Shown: positions 1 to 9,155, numbered from the stretch's first letter. The stretch: 64,000 nt of DNA from Flavobacterium sp. MC2016-06 (GCF_009711165.2 NZ_WMID02000002.1:248001-312000), one strand, 5' to 3'. The notes: generated by a model not told the origin, from the letters alone. Numbers and translations are program-made.

Positions 1-54
1 TGATTCAACTATATTTACCCAGCGAGGGTCTGTGGCTAATTTTAATCCTAACAT
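1..54 (-). CDS. miaE: tRNA hydroxylase MiaE-like, N-terminal fragment
   Basis: An ATG on the minus strand at 54-52 opens a frame that runs off the left edge. It encodes 18 residues, MLGLKLATDPRWVNIVES. This opening is typical of the tRNA-(2-methylthio-N6-hydroxyisopentenyl-adenosine) hydroxylase (MiaE-like) family of Bacteroidota, non-haem di-iron enzymes that hydroxylate the modified A37 of some tRNAs. The iron-binding residues lie outside the window, so the call rests only on N-terminal resemblance. It is divergent from the glycosyltransferase at 168. Confidence 0.6.
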   Translation of the reverse strand, partial: MLGLKLATDPRWVNIVES

Positions 55-167
55 AATTTATAAGAAAATTGTTTACTGCAAAATTAGTCTTTTTTATAAC
101 CGAAAATCAGGAAATATCGTGTAAATACGCTTAAAAAAGCATTATTTTGTAGGTTCAAAGAATTAAA

Positions 168-1412
168 ATGAGTCAAATAAAAAAACTTCTAATTATTGGT
201 TTCGTCTGGCCAGAACCAAATTCGTCTGCAGCAGGCGGCAGAATGATGCAGTTGATTTCTATTTTTAGAGAAAATGGTTTTCAAATTACATTTGCAAGTC
301 CCGCTTTAGACAGTGATTTTATGGTTGATTTGACTGCTTTTGGAGTAGAAAAAAGGGCTATCGAATTGAATAATGCTAGTTTTGATGATTTTGTGATTGA
401 ATTAAATCCAGATGTCGTTTTATTTGACCGTTTTATGATTGAAGAGCAGTTTGGATGGCGTGTAGCCGAAAATTGTCCAAAAGCGATCCGATTATTAGAC
501 ACCGAAGATTTACATTGTTTAAGAACTGCCAGACAAAAAGCTTTTAAAGAAAATAGAACTTTTGAATTGCTTGATTTACTGTCTGAAGAAGTGGCAAAAC
601 GTGAAATCGCGAGTATTTTAAGATGCGATCTATCTCTTATTATTTCTGATTTTGAGATGAATGTTCTAAAAGATATTTTTAAAATTGATGTTAAGCTTTT
701 GTTTTATCTACCTTTTTTGGTTGATGAGATGAATGAAAATGATCTTTTGAATCTGCCTTTGTTTGAAGAGCGTGAAAATTTTGTCTTTATTGGGAATTTT
801 CTTCATGAACCGAATTGGAATACAGTTCAACATCTAAAAGAAACAATTTGGCCTTTGGTCAGAAAGAATTTTCCAGAGGCAGTTTTGCAGGTTTATGGAG
901 CTTATCCTTCGCAAAAAGTACTGCAATTGCATCAGCCTAAAAGTGGTTTTTTTATATTGGGAAGAGCTTTAGACGCTAATGAAGTTGTGAAAAAAGCAAG
1001 AGTAGTTTTAGCGCCAATTCGTTTTGGAGCGGGTTTAAAAGGTAAATTATTAGAAGCCATACAATGCGGAACTCCAAGTGTAACAACTGAAATTGGAGCT
1101 GAAGCGATGCATGCCAATTTGCCTTGGAATGGTTTTGTTACTAATGATATGGAGCTTTTTGCTAAACAAGCTGTAGCATTATATCAAGATGAAAATCTTT
1201 GGAAACAATCTCAAATAAACGGAATTGCAATTGTAAATCAATGTTTTCAGAAAAGCCAGTTTGCTTCTGTTTTAATAAATGAAGTTAATGCTTTAATGAA
1301 CGATTCTGAAAACCATCGTTTACATAATTTTATGGGAAGCCTGTTGCAGCATCATACTTTAAAAAGTACCAAATACATGGCAAAATGGATTGAGGCTAAA
1401 AATAAAAATTAA
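168..1412 (+). CDS. GT4-type glycosyltransferase
   Basis: A 414-residue cytoplasmic protein without signal peptide or membrane segment. The N-terminal half has a Rossmann-like start (LLIIGFVWPEPNSSAAGGR) seen in GT-B enzymes. The C-terminal half from about residue 205 (FVFIGNFLHEPNW) carries the nucleotide-sugar region GAGLKGKLLEAIQCGTPSV at about 287-305, matching the G-x-G-x-K-x-K-x-x-E-A pattern of glycosyl transferase group 1 (GT4) proteins. Such enzymes transfer a sugar from a nucleotide donor to a glycan or lipid acceptor; donor and acceptor cannot be told from sequence. It stands alone, and its last four bases overlap the convergent AraC gene. Confidence 0.8.
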   Translation: MSQIKKLLIIGFVWPEPNSSAAGGRMMQLISIFRENGFQITFASPALDSDFMVDLTAFGVEKRAIELNNASFDDFVIELNPDVVLFDRFMIEEQFGWRVAENCPKAIRLLDTEDLHCLRTARQKAFKENRTFELLDLLSEEVAKREIASILRCDLSLIISDFEMNVLKDIFKIDVKLLFYLPFLVDEMNENDLLNLPLFEERENFVFIGNFLHEPNWNTVQHLKETIWPLVRKNFPEAVLQVYGAYPSQKVLQLHQPKSGFFILGRALDANEVVKKARVVLAPIRFGAGLKGKLLEAIQCGTPSVTTEIGAEAMHANLPWNGFVTNDMELFAKQAVALYQDENLWKQSQINGIAIVNQCFQKSQFASVLINEVNALMNDSENHRLHNFMGSLLQHHTLKSTKYMAKWIEAKNKN

Positions 1413-2284
1413 ACCATTCTTCCAAATCCTACGGTTTCACGATACAATTGCGGTGAAACATCGGCGTTGGTTTTAAAAAATCGGCTGAAATAATGTTCGT
1501 CATCATAACCTAATTCGTAAGCAATCTCTTTTACGGTTTTATTCGTCATATACAATTCTCTTTTTGCTTCAATAATAATTCTTTCGGCAATAAGATCAGT
1601 TAGCGTTTTGTTGAAATAATTTTTAGATAATTTGGCTAATGCCTTTGGTGAAATATTGAGCATTTCGGCATAATTTCCTGCCGAATGTTTGGTTTTAAAA
1701 TTGTCTTCGATTGCGTCCTTCAAATTTTGCATAATAAAAGGTTCTTTAGAATCTGGAGTTGATTTTAATTCTTCTAATTGCTCCGTTTTTAGTCGAGAAC
1801 CCGTAATCAGAAATATTTTCAGGTATGAAATTAATGATTCATATTGTGCTAATTCTGCGTTTTGAATTTCTGTTTTCATTTGATCAATAATCATCTGAAA
1901 AGTAATTTTTGCTTGATCTGTAATTCGTATAAAAGGAGGCTGATAGATATTATTAAACAAAACGCCATTGCAGGAAACTTCTTTTTGATGCTTGTGAATG
2001 CAAAAAAAATCGGGATGAAAGTGAATGGCAATCCCTTGAATATCTTCTTTTGTACAGATCATAAACGGCTGATAAGGAGAAAAGGCAAGGAGCGAATCTT
2101 CTTCAAAAGTATGTTCGGCAAAATCGGCTTTTACTTTACCGCTTCCCTTAGTAATCCAAATTAAAGAATAATAATTATTACGCTGTATGTGGTCAAAATG
2201 ACTGTTGTCTTCAAACGAAAGCAGTTTGAAAGCAAGATTTCCATTTTGCGGATTTGTTAACGTGAAAACATTCTGATTAGACAT
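1409..2284 (-). CDS. AraC-family transcriptional regulator
   Basis: A 291-residue protein. The first ~150 residues look like a cupin-type ligand domain (YYSLIWITKGSGKVKADF). Residues ~190-288 are a double helix-turn-helix AraC domain, with the signature TVKEIAYELGYDDEHYFSRF followed by FKTNADVSPQLYRE. It is the last gene of a probable minus-strand transcript after the AhpD-like and NTF2-like genes (gaps 69 and 13 bp), so it may control them or a distant target. The ligand is unknown. Confidence 0.88.
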   Translation of the reverse strand: MSNQNVFTLTNPQNGNLAFKLLSFEDNSHFDHIQRNNYYSLIWITKGSGKVKADFAEHTFEEDSLLAFSPYQPFMICTKEDIQGIAIHFHPDFFCIHKHQKEVSCNGVLFNNIYQPPFIRITDQAKITFQMIIDQMKTEIQNAELAQYESLISYLKIFLITGSRLKTEQLEELKSTPDSKEPFIMQNLKDAIEDNFKTKHSAGNYAEMLNISPKALAKLSKNYFNKTLTDLIAERIIIEAKRELYMTNKTVKEIAYELGYDDEHYFSRFFKTNADVSPQLYRETVGFGRMV

Positions 2285-2297
2285 AATAGCAACGATA

Positions 2298-2711
2298 TTA
2301 TAATTTACGGTCAGATTCCTGGATTGCTAAATCATTGATACTGGCAAAACGTTTTTGCATATATCCATTTTCATCAAATTCCCAAAGTTCATTTCCATAA
2401 CTTCTAAACCATTGTCCAGAATGATCTTGCCATTCGTATTCAAAACGCACAGCCATTCTGTTTTCTTTAAAACCCCATAACTCTTTTTTAAGTTTGTAAT
2501 TCAATTCTGTATTCCATTTTTTGGTTAAAAATTGTTTTACTTCCTCACGTCCGTTGATAAAATCAGTTCTGTTTCTCCATTCTGTATCAATTGTGTAGGC
2601 TAATGCTACTTTTTCTGGATCTTTTGTGTTCCATGCATCTTCTGCAATTTGTACTTTTTGCAATGCAGTTTCCATTGTAAATGGAGGTAAAGGATGTCTT
2701 TGTGGTTCCAT
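2298..2711 (-). CDS. NTF2-like protein, DUF1348 type
   Basis: A 137-residue protein beginning [20 protein letters not shown]. The sequence fits the DUF1348 branch of the SnoaL/NTF2-like fold: [20 protein letters not shown] near the N-terminus, a [14 protein letters not shown] segment, and a C-terminal beta-rich part ([14 protein letters not shown]). Members are small single-domain proteins, often encoded near redox or stress enzymes, with no established reaction. It lies between the AhpD-like gene and the AraC gene, which suggests one transcript. No signal peptide, so cytoplasmic. Confidence 0.78.
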   Translation of the reverse strand: MEPQRHPLPPFTMETALQKVQIAEDAWNTKDPEKVALAYTIDTEWRNRTDFINGREEVKQFLTKKWNTELNYKLKKELWGFKENRMAVRFEYEWQDHSGQWFRSYGNELWEFDENGYMQKRFASINDLAIQESDRKL

Positions 2712-2780
2712 AATTCTTTTTTTATACTAAGATAGTCATGAAATTAATCACGACTATCTTTAGATATTCTTTTTTTGCAA

Positions 2781-3332
2781 TTAGTTTTGTGATTCTAAAG
2801 CTTCAACAGCTGGAAAATCAATTTCTGTATTGGCAGTATTATTGAAATAATTGGTTAGAATGTTTAGTGCTACATGCGCTACAGTTTCAGCTAATTCGGC
2901 ATCAGAAACACCAACATTTTTTACTGTATTTACATCTTCATCGTTTACTAAACCATTTTTACTTACTAATGTTTTTGCAAATTGTAAAATTGCTGCTGTT
3001 TTGGCATCGTCAGATTTTCCTGTTCTGGCAGCGCGAATAACTGCTGGATCTGTTTTAATTAAATTTTCTCCAATATAAGTGTGAGCAGCCACACAATAAT
3101 CACATGAATTTTGTTCTGAAACTGCTAAAGCTAAAAGCTCACCAGTTTTTGAACCTAATTTTCCGTGGCTCAAAGCACCGCTTAAATTTAAATATCCTTC
3201 TAAAACCGCTGGAGAATTCCCCATTGTACGCATCATATTAGGTACAACTCCTAATTTAGCTTGTACGGCATTGAATAATTCTTTTGTTTTTCCTGTTACT
3301 TCTTCTGGGTTTAATGCTGTTAATCGTGTCAT
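2781..3332 (-). CDS. Carboxymuconolactone decarboxylase/AhpD-family protein
   Basis: A 183-residue protein with the AhpD core motif: a CxxC pair followed by histidine three residues later (NSCDYCVAAHT), preceded by an acidic residue in VSEQ. Family members are peroxidase-like or disulphide-relay enzymes with all-alpha folds. The N-terminus (LNPEEVTGKTKELFNAVQAKLG) and PNMMRTMGNSP resemble the uncharacterised peroxidase-related branch. First gene of the likely CMD-NTF2-AraC transcript. A peroxide or organic-hydroperoxide role is inference from the active site. Confidence 0.85.
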   Translation of the reverse strand: MTRLTALNPEEVTGKTKELFNAVQAKLGVVPNMMRTMGNSPAVLEGYLNLSGALSHGKLGSKTGELLALAVSEQNSCDYCVAAHTYIGENLIKTDPAVIRAARTGKSDDAKTAAILQFAKTLVSKNGLVNDEDVNTVKNVGVSDAELAETVAHVALNILTNYFNNTANTEIDFPAVEALESQN

Positions 3333-3852
3333 CTTATTTAAATTTTTTATGTTATAATTTGTTATTGTCTTTTGACATTACAAAGGTGCGAAGATGTTGG
3401 ATTTTAGAACATGGAGAATTTACGCTATGTGGTGGACAATTTTCCCTTTGATAGTTTTAAAGAAAAAACATGATTTTCGCTTCCTAATGTTTGGATAATG
3501 AAGCTTACCGGACAAACGTTGTAGAATTTCTTTGAGAATCCTTCGACTTCGCTCAGGATGACAAAAAAAGGAAAAGATAATCAGTTAGATCTGCAAAATT
3601 GGCGTTACACAAAACACAATCTTGTCATTTCTGACTGAAAGAAGAAATCTCCACAAATAACTCTGCAACGGGGATCCAATCTTTATAGAGCTTCTTGCGA
3701 AGATTTCTCGTTCCTCGAAATGACAAGCTTTACGCATAAACTATGTGTCTTTAGCTTTGTCAAAGTTTTAAACTTTGACAAAGCTTCTCGTAATACTAAA
3801 ACTTCTTGCGTATCTACTTCTGCAAACATAGGATGACAAATAGAGCGTAAAA
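3333..3852. repeat. Intergenic stretch with dispersed palindromic repeats
   Basis: No gene is supported here. It contains three repeat-like pieces: a half element ending TCAGGATGACAA at 3534-3564 that matches one end of the repeat at 51987-52076; an imperfect inverted repeat with arms near 3621-3658 and 3690-3727 (CTTGTCATTTC... and ...CGAAATGACAAG); and a near-perfect palindrome at 3753-3785. Such short palindromic units recur between genes in Flavobacterium genomes and are best read as non-coding repeats. Confidence 0.65.
3753..3785. repeat. Near-perfect 33-bp palindrome
   Basis: The arms AGCTTTGTCAAAGTTT (3753-3768) and AAACTTTGACAAAGCT (3770-3785) are exact reverse complements around one base. 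No poly-T follows on either strand, so it is not a standard terminator. It can form a hairpin or cruciform. Confidence 0.85.
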
Positions 3853-3886
3853 AAAATAGGTTGTCTTCTAAAAGACAACCTATTTT
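3853..3886. terminator. Terminator after M1 aminopeptidase gene
   Basis: An inverted repeat AAATAGGTTGTCTT / AAGACAACCTATTT with a four-base loop, flanked by A-rich sequence on the left and T-rich on the right. It lies just past the 3' end of the minus-strand peptidase gene, so it probably terminates it. It could work in both directions. Confidence 0.85.
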
Positions 3887-3909
3887 TAAATTTATTTATT
3901 TTAAAAAAT

Positions 3910-5769
3910 CTATTTGAATAAACTTTCAACAGCTTGAACTGTTGTGGCGTGGTAACCCGATTTTGCTTTCTCAAAAATCTTTTCTGCCCAATCTTTTCCT
4001 GGAGATGTTTTAACTAATTCTTTGTAAAGTGTCATTAATGATCCTGTTCTGCTTGTGTTAATCATAAATTGTTCGATAGCAGGATAAGCAACTGTATAAT
4101 GACTGCGAATTGCTTGTACAAACCATTGACGTTTGATGACGAAGTTCCCGCCTTTTGTAAAGTTGAATTCTGCATCAATTTCAGCCATTTCTTTTGCTGT
4201 AATATCTGCTGGAAGGTAATCTATAAAATGCTGTTTTTCTGTAGTAGATTTAATTTTTTGGCTCAATCCTTTTACACCAGTTGTTCTCCAAGTTTTTTGA
4301 ATTGCATCAATTGCATTAAATTCTTCTGAAACAGAAGGAGTAATGTTTGAAGGAACGCCAGGTTTGTAAATCCATTCGTCTGCTTTTATTTTGTCTGTCA
4401 AAGTTTTATCGCCTTTAATAAGATTGTCGTTTAAATATTTTACGAAATCTTCTGTTGTAATAGATTTAAAAGCGTGTGCATCGAAATAATTCTTAATGAA
4501 AACATCAAATTTCTCGCGTCCAACGGCTTGTTCAATTACTTTCAAGAAATTATAACCTTTTACATAAGGAATTTCACTAATTCCATCATCTGGATTTCTT
4601 CCTGTTAATTCTACTTTTAAGCGTGTATCTGGATTTGTTGCTCCATATTCAGTGATATTGTCATCTAATACTTTACGGCTTAAAACGTCTTGCATTTTAG
4701 CTTCTTTCACTCCAAAGATTTCTTCGCCAATGCGGTGTTCTACATAAGTTGTAAAACCTTCGTTTAACCAAATATCATCCCAAGTTGCATTGGTTACTAA
4801 ATTTCCGCTCCAGCTGTGGCCTAATTCGTGTGCCAATAAACTTGTTAACGAACGATCTCCTGCAATAACTCCTGGAGTTAAAAATGTTAGGTTTGGATTT
4901 TCCATTCCTCCGTAAGGGAAACTTGGAGGTAAAACCAAAACATCGTAACGTCCCCAACGATAAGGGCCGTATAATTTTTCTGCAGCAACGACCATTTTTC
5001 CTAAATCTGCAAATTCCCAAGCGGCATTTTTTATTACAGTATGTTCTGCATAAACTCCGGTTCTGTTGTCTATTGCTTTAAATTCGATGTCCCCAACCGC
5101 AATTGCCATTAAATAAGATGGAATTGCTTTGTCTTGTTTAAAAGTATAAACGCCAGTATCATTTTTTTGCTGTGGATTTACAGCACTCATTACAGCCATT
5201 AAGTCTTTAGGAACCGTAACTTTTGCATTATAAGTAAAACGAATTCCTGGAGAATCCTGACATGGAATCCAAGTGCGAGACCAGATGCTTTCGCCTTGAG
5301 AAAAAAGGAAAGGTTTCTTTTTGTCTGCCGTTTGTTGTGGGTTTAACCATTGTAATGCAACGGCATTTTTGGTCGTACTATAATAAATGTTAACTTTTGT
5401 AGTATTTGGTTCAATTGTAATATGAAGTGGTTTTCCGTGAAATTCAACTTCTGATCCAAGTTCAAATTTGGTTTCTTTTTCGTCATCACCCAAAGTTACT
5501 TTTGTAATAGTAAGTGTGTTTTCGTCAAAAATGATTTCGTTTCCTTTGCTTATGTTGTCAATCTGCCAAGAAGCTTTTCCTGAAATGGTCTGTGTGTTAA
5601 AGTCAACTTTAATATCTAAGTCTAAATGTTTTACAACGGCTAAATCTGCTTTAGAGAAAGTATGTTCGTCTTTTACAGCGCTTGTTTCTTTGGCTGCTTC
5701 TGTAGTGGTTTCCTTTTTCTGGCAGGCTAAAGCAGTCAGAAATAAAGTGAGGAGGAATATTTTTTTCAT
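3910..5769 (-). CDS. M1-family aminopeptidase, lipoprotein
   Basis: A 619-residue zinc metallopeptidase. The N-terminus MKKIFLLTLFLTALACQKKE is a lipoprotein signal (lipobox LTALAC, Cys16), so the mature enzyme is membrane anchored outside the cytoplasm. The exopeptidase motif GGMEN is at 287-291. The zinc site is HELGH at 314-318 with the third ligand Glu337 in NEGF, the classical HEXXH-x18-E spacing. The M1 beta-sandwich domain precedes it. It removes N-terminal residues from peptides, giving a role in peptide scavenging. Monocistronic, with its own terminator downstream; the PDH terminator lies just upstream. Confidence 0.92.
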   Translation of the reverse strand: MKKIFLLTLFLTALACQKKETTTEAAKETSAVKDEHTFSKADLAVVKHLDLDIKVDFNTQTISGKASWQIDNISKGNEIIFDENTLTITKVTLGDDEKETKFELGSEVEFHGKPLHITIEPNTTKVNIYYSTTKNAVALQWLNPQQTADKKKPFLFSQGESIWSRTWIPCQDSPGIRFTYNAKVTVPKDLMAVMSAVNPQQKNDTGVYTFKQDKAIPSYLMAIAVGDIEFKAIDNRTGVYAEHTVIKNAAWEFADLGKMVVAAEKLYGPYRWGRYDVLVLPPSFPYGGMENPNLTFLTPGVIAGDRSLTSLLAHELGHSWSGNLVTNATWDDIWLNEGFTTYVEHRIGEEIFGVKEAKMQDVLSRKVLDDNITEYGATNPDTRLKVELTGRNPDDGISEIPYVKGYNFLKVIEQAVGREKFDVFIKNYFDAHAFKSITTEDFVKYLNDNLIKGDKTLTDKIKADEWIYKPGVPSNITPSVSEEFNAIDAIQKTWRTTGVKGLSQKIKSTTEKQHFIDYLPADITAKEMAEIDAEFNFTKGGNFVIKRQWFVQAIRSHYTVAYPAIEQFMINTSRTGSLMTLYKELVKTSPGKDWAEKIFEKAKSGYHATTVQAVESLFK

Positions 5770-5806
5770 AGTTTAAAGATTGAATTGAAGAATCTAAAAT
5801 AAATAA

Positions 5807-5839
5807 AAAATCCCGTTTTGAACTTCAAAACGGGATTTT
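5807..5839. terminator. Terminator after pdhC
   Basis: Inverted repeat AAAATCCCGTTTTGAA / TTCAAAACGGGATTTT, with an A-run on its left side that becomes the U-tract in the minus-strand transcript. It sits about 40 bp past the stop of the E2 gene and ends the pdhA-pdhC transcript. Confidence 0.88.
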
Positions 5840-5876
5840 AATATAAATAACCTTCGACTTGCTCGGGCTGGCATAA

Positions 5877-7511
5877 TTATGCCAACATTGTAACTGGGCT
5901 TTCGATGTATTGTTTTAATGTTTGTAAAAATTGAGCTCCAGTAGCACCATCAATTGTTCTGTGGTCACATGCTAATGATAACATCATTGTGTTTCCTACT
6001 ACAATTTGACCGTTTTTAACAACTGGTTTTTCTACAATTGCACCTACTGAAAGGATGGCAGAGTTTGGCTGATTGATAATTGAATTGAATTCAGTAATAC
6101 CAAACATTCCAAGGTTAGAAACAGTAAACGTGCTTCCTTCCATTTCTTGTGGTCCAAGTTTTTTGTTTTTAGCTCTTCCAGCAAGATCTCTTACGCTAGC
6201 TCCAATTTGAGATAAACTCATAGCGTCTGTAAATTTCAATACAGGAACTACTAATCCGTCTTCAACAGCAACAGCAACACCAATATTTACGTGGTGGTTG
6301 ATGATGATAGCATCTTCTTTCCACTGAGAGTTAATTTTTGGATGTTTTTTTAATGCTAATGCACAAGCTTTGATAACCATATCGTTAAAAGATACTTTTG
6401 TATCAGGAACAGTATTGATTGTAGCTCTTGAGCTCATTGCCTCGTCCATACTTACTTCGATCACTAAGTTGTAGTGAGGAGCTGTAAATAAAGATTCTGC
6501 CAAACGTTTTGCGATAATTTTACGCATTTGAGAGTTTTTGATCTCTTCTGTGAAAACTTCTCCAGCGGGAACAAATACTTTTGGTGCAGCAGGAGCGGCA
6601 GTTTCTGTTTTAGCAGCTGGCGCAGCAGTAGTTGTTGTAGCAGTTTGTGCAGATGGAGTAAAGTTTTCGATATCGCTTTTTACAATACGTCCATTTTCTC
6701 CAGAACCTTTAACCTGAGTTAATTGGATTCCTTTGTCAGAAGCAATTTTCTTAGCCAATGGCGAAGCTAAAATTCTTCCATTTGAAGTTTCAGCAACAGC
6801 TTCTGGTGCTTTTTCAGCAGCAGGAGCAGCTTTTGCTTCTTCTGTTGCAGGAGCACTTGCAGGTGCAGCGCCTCCAGCAGTATAATTTTCAGCAATTCCA
6901 GAAATGTCAGTCCCAGCAGGCCCGATGATCGCTAATAAGCTGTCAACAGGAGCAGTGTTTCCTTCTTGAATTCCGATGTATAATAAAGTTCCAGCATTGA
7001 AAGACTCAAACTCCATAGTAGCTTTGTCCGTTTCAATTTCTGCTAAGATATCGCCTTCAGCAACAGCATCGCCCACTTTTTTCAACCAAGTTGCTACTGT
7101 TCCTTCTGTCATTGTATCACTTAAACGAGGCATAGTTACTACTATAACATCTTTAGGTAATGCAGTTGCAGCTTTTGCAGGAGCAGCTTCAGTTTTAGTT
7201 TCAGCAGCAGGAGCAGCTTCCGCTTTTGGAGCAGGAGCATCACCACCAGCTAAAAGAGCAGAAATATCTTCTCCTTCGTTTCCAATGATTGCTAATAATG
7301 AATCTACTGGAGCAGTTTCTCCAGCTTGAATTCCAATATGTAAAAGAGTTCCTTCGTTAAAAGATTCGAACTCCATTGTAGCTTTATCTGTTTCAATTTC
7401 AGCTAAGATATCTCCTTCACTGATTTTGTCGCCTACTTTTTTTAACCAAGTCGCTACCGTTCCTTCCGTCATAGTATCGCTTAAGCGAGGCATTGTTACT
7501 TTAATCGCCAT
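5877..7511 (-). CDS. pdhC: Pyruvate dehydrogenase E2, dihydrolipoamide acetyltransferase
   Basis: A 544-residue E2 subunit that moves the acetyl group from lipoate to CoA in the pyruvate dehydrogenase complex. Two N-terminal lipoyl domains are visible with lipoylation lysines Lys43 and Lys163, both in ETDKATMEFESF. Ala/Pro-rich linkers join them to the peripheral subunit-binding domain at ~245-285 (ILASPLAKKIASDKGI). The C-terminal catalytic domain ends with the acyltransferase motif DHRTIDG at 516-522 (His517, Asp521). The two lipoyl domains are nearly identical, implying internal duplication. It starts six bases after pdhA, so the two are co-transcribed. Confidence 0.96.
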   Translation of the reverse strand: MAIKVTMPRLSDTMTEGTVATWLKKVGDKISEGDILAEIETDKATMEFESFNEGTLLHIGIQAGETAPVDSLLAIIGNEGEDISALLAGGDAPAPKAEAAPAAETKTEAAPAKAATALPKDVIVVTMPRLSDTMTEGTVATWLKKVGDAVAEGDILAEIETDKATMEFESFNAGTLLYIGIQEGNTAPVDSLLAIIGPAGTDISGIAENYTAGGAAPASAPATEEAKAAPAAEKAPEAVAETSNGRILASPLAKKIASDKGIQLTQVKGSGENGRIVKSDIENFTPSAQTATTTTAAPAAKTETAAPAAPKVFVPAGEVFTEEIKNSQMRKIIAKRLAESLFTAPHYNLVIEVSMDEAMSSRATINTVPDTKVSFNDMVIKACALALKKHPKINSQWKEDAIIINHHVNIGVAVAVEDGLVVPVLKFTDAMSLSQIGASVRDLAGRAKNKKLGPQEMEGSTFTVSNLGMFGITEFNSIINQPNSAILSVGAIVEKPVVKNGQIVVGNTMMLSLACDHRTIDGATGAQFLQTLKQYIESPVTMLA

Positions 7512-7517
7512 GATATT

Positions 7518-8516
7518 TTATAATTTATGAGGTGTGAATGGATAGTCTTCTTGTGCGTATACTACATCGTATAATTGTTGCAATTCTGGATATGGAGATT
7601 CTTCAGCGAATTTCACACATTCTTCAACCAAATCTTTAACTTTTTGGTCAATTGTTTCAATTTCTGCTTCTGTAGCATATTTTTGATCCATAATTACATC
7701 TAAAACTTGCGTAATAGGGTCAATTTTTTTGTACTCTTCAACCTCTTCTTTAGAACGGTATAATTGTGCATCAGACATAGAGTGTCCTCTGTAACGGTAC
7801 GTTTTCATTTCAAGGAAAGTTGGTCCGTCACCACGACGAGCTCTATCAATAGCCTCAGTCATTGCTTCAGCAACTTTTACAGGATTCATTCCGTCAACAG
7901 GTCCGCAAGGCATTTCATATCCTAAACCAAGTTTCCAGATATCAGTGTGGTTTGCAGTTCTTTCTACAGAAGTTCCCATTGCATAACCGTTGTTTTCAAC
8001 GATAAATACAACTGGTAATTTCCATAACATAGCCATATTGAATGCTTCGTGTAATGAACCTTGTCTAGCAGCACCATCACCAAAGTAAGTCATAGTAACA
8101 CCGCCAGTTTCAAAATATTTATCAGCAAAAGCTAAACCAGCTCCTACCGGAATTTGTCCACCTACGATTCCGTGACCTCCGTAAAAACGGTGTTCTTTAG
8201 AGAAAATGTGCATAGAACCTCCCATACCTTTAGAAGTTCCAGTTGCTTTTCCTAAAAGTTCAGCCATTACACGTCTAGGATCAACTCCCATACCAATAGG
8301 CTGCACGTGATTTCTGTAAGCAGTAATCATTTTATCTTTAGTCAAGTCCATAGCGTGTAAAGCACCTGCTAATACAGCTTCCTGACCATTATATAGGTGT
8401 AGAAAACCTCTAACTTTTTGTTGAATGTATAACGCTGCAAGTTTGTCCTCAAACTTTCTCCAAAGCAGCATGTCTTCGTACCACTTTAAATATACCTCTT
8501 TTGTAACTTCTTTCAT
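7518..8516 (-). CDS. pdhA: Pyruvate dehydrogenase E1 component, alpha subunit
   Basis: A 332-residue thiamine-diphosphate enzyme subunit that decarboxylates pyruvate with E1 beta. The ThDP-binding fold is marked by GDGAARQGSLHEAF (from ~residue 145) ending in VENN about 30 residues on. The regulatory loop YRYRGHSMSDAQLYR is present. I start at the ATG at 8516 (MKEVTKEVYLKWYEDML), which has purine-rich AAGAAAGAA upstream; the frame is open to 8588, but the extra 24 residues are unlike the family and lie in the probable leader. The E1 beta gene is not adjacent, as is common in Bacteroidota. Confidence 0.95.
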   Translation of the reverse strand: MKEVTKEVYLKWYEDMLLWRKFEDKLAALYIQQKVRGFLHLYNGQEAVLAGALHAMDLTKDKMITAYRNHVQPIGMGVDPRRVMAELLGKATGTSKGMGGSMHIFSKEHRFYGGHGIVGGQIPVGAGLAFADKYFETGGVTMTYFGDGAARQGSLHEAFNMAMLWKLPVVFIVENNGYAMGTSVERTANHTDIWKLGLGYEMPCGPVDGMNPVKVAEAMTEAIDRARRGDGPTFLEMKTYRYRGHSMSDAQLYRSKEEVEEYKKIDPITQVLDVIMDQKYATEAEIETIDQKVKDLVEECVKFAEESPYPELQQLYDVVYAQEDYPFTPHKL

Positions 8517-8614
8517 TTGAATTCTTTCTTTTGCTAAAGTTGTTTGTGTTATCGATTGTGCCTGTAACGCAAAATAGTTTCCTCCCACAAATTTGCGCCC
8601 GAAAGGTCGGGATG

Positions 8615-8622
8615 CAAAAATA
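8615..8622 (-). promoter_or_regulatory. Predicted promoter -7 box of pdhA-pdhC
   Basis: The minus strand reads TATTTTTG, an exact match to the Bacteroidota -7 consensus TAnnTTTG. Transcription would begin a few bases downstream, leaving a leader of about 90 nt before the ATG at 8516 and supporting the shorter pdhA start. No clear -33 TTG is seen. Confidence 0.5.
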
Positions 8623-8672
8623 AGACTTTCCTATTAAGAACTAAAATTTAAAAGCTACTTTTTGGCTTTTTT

Positions 8673-9155
8673 TTACAAGAACTTTTTATCAAACATAAAA
8701 GGGAGCAGATTTTTTAGGGATGCAGATTTGTAAACTTCACCAATTTCTCCCATAAAATAGATTTCTATAGGGGTGTCTTGTTTGATTTCATATTCTGCAA
8801 TTGACTGTCGGCATGACCCGCATGGCGGAATTGGAGCCTTGGTTTGATTGGTGTCTGAAGCAGCTGTAATAGCCATTTTTAAAATTTTAGCTTCAGGGTA
8901 AACACTTCCTGCGTGAAAAATCGCAACTCTTTCTGCACATAATCCAGATGGATATGCTGCATTTTCTTGATTAGAACCCAAAACTATTTTTCCATTATCC
9001 AAAAGGAGAGCTGCTCCAACTCTAAATTGAGAATAGGGTGCGTAAGCTTTTTTGCGAATTTCAACAGCCTGATTCATTAAATCCTGGATTTCTTTTGAAA
9101 GCTCCTCTAAGCTGTCGTAAGCTGTAAATGATGATGTAACGCTAATTTCTTTCAT
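8673..9155 (-). CDS. cdd: Cytidine deaminase
   Basis: A 160-residue zinc enzyme that converts cytidine or deoxycytidine to uridine forms in pyrimidine salvage. The active site is intact: zinc ligand Cys73 and proton-shuttle Glu75 in LCAERVAIF, and the second zinc pair Cys112/Cys115 in PPCGSCRQS. The substrate-binding start YAPYSQFRVGAALL is typical of the homotetrameric class. Length is slightly above the usual ~130-140 owing to an N-terminal extension. It lies between porV and pdhA on the same strand, but the porV terminator separates it from porV. Confidence 0.95.
   Translation of the reverse strand: MKEISVTSSFTAYDSLEELSKEIQDLMNQAVEIRKKAYAPYSQFRVGAALLLDNGKIVLGSNQENAAYPSGLCAERVAIFHAGSVYPEAKILKMAITAASDTNQTKAPIPPCGSCRQSIAEYEIKQDTPIEIYFMGEIGEVYKSASLKNLLPFMFDKKFL

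Noticed and set aside
3768..3974. Minus-strand open frame of 68 codons
   Set aside because: It runs through a palindromic repeat and terminator and overlaps the end of the M1 peptidase in another frame; the product has no protein-like pattern.
8517..8588. N-terminal extension of pdhA (24 residues)
   Set aside because: The sequence is unlike family N-termini and lies between a likely promoter and a purine-rich site before the ATG at 8516.
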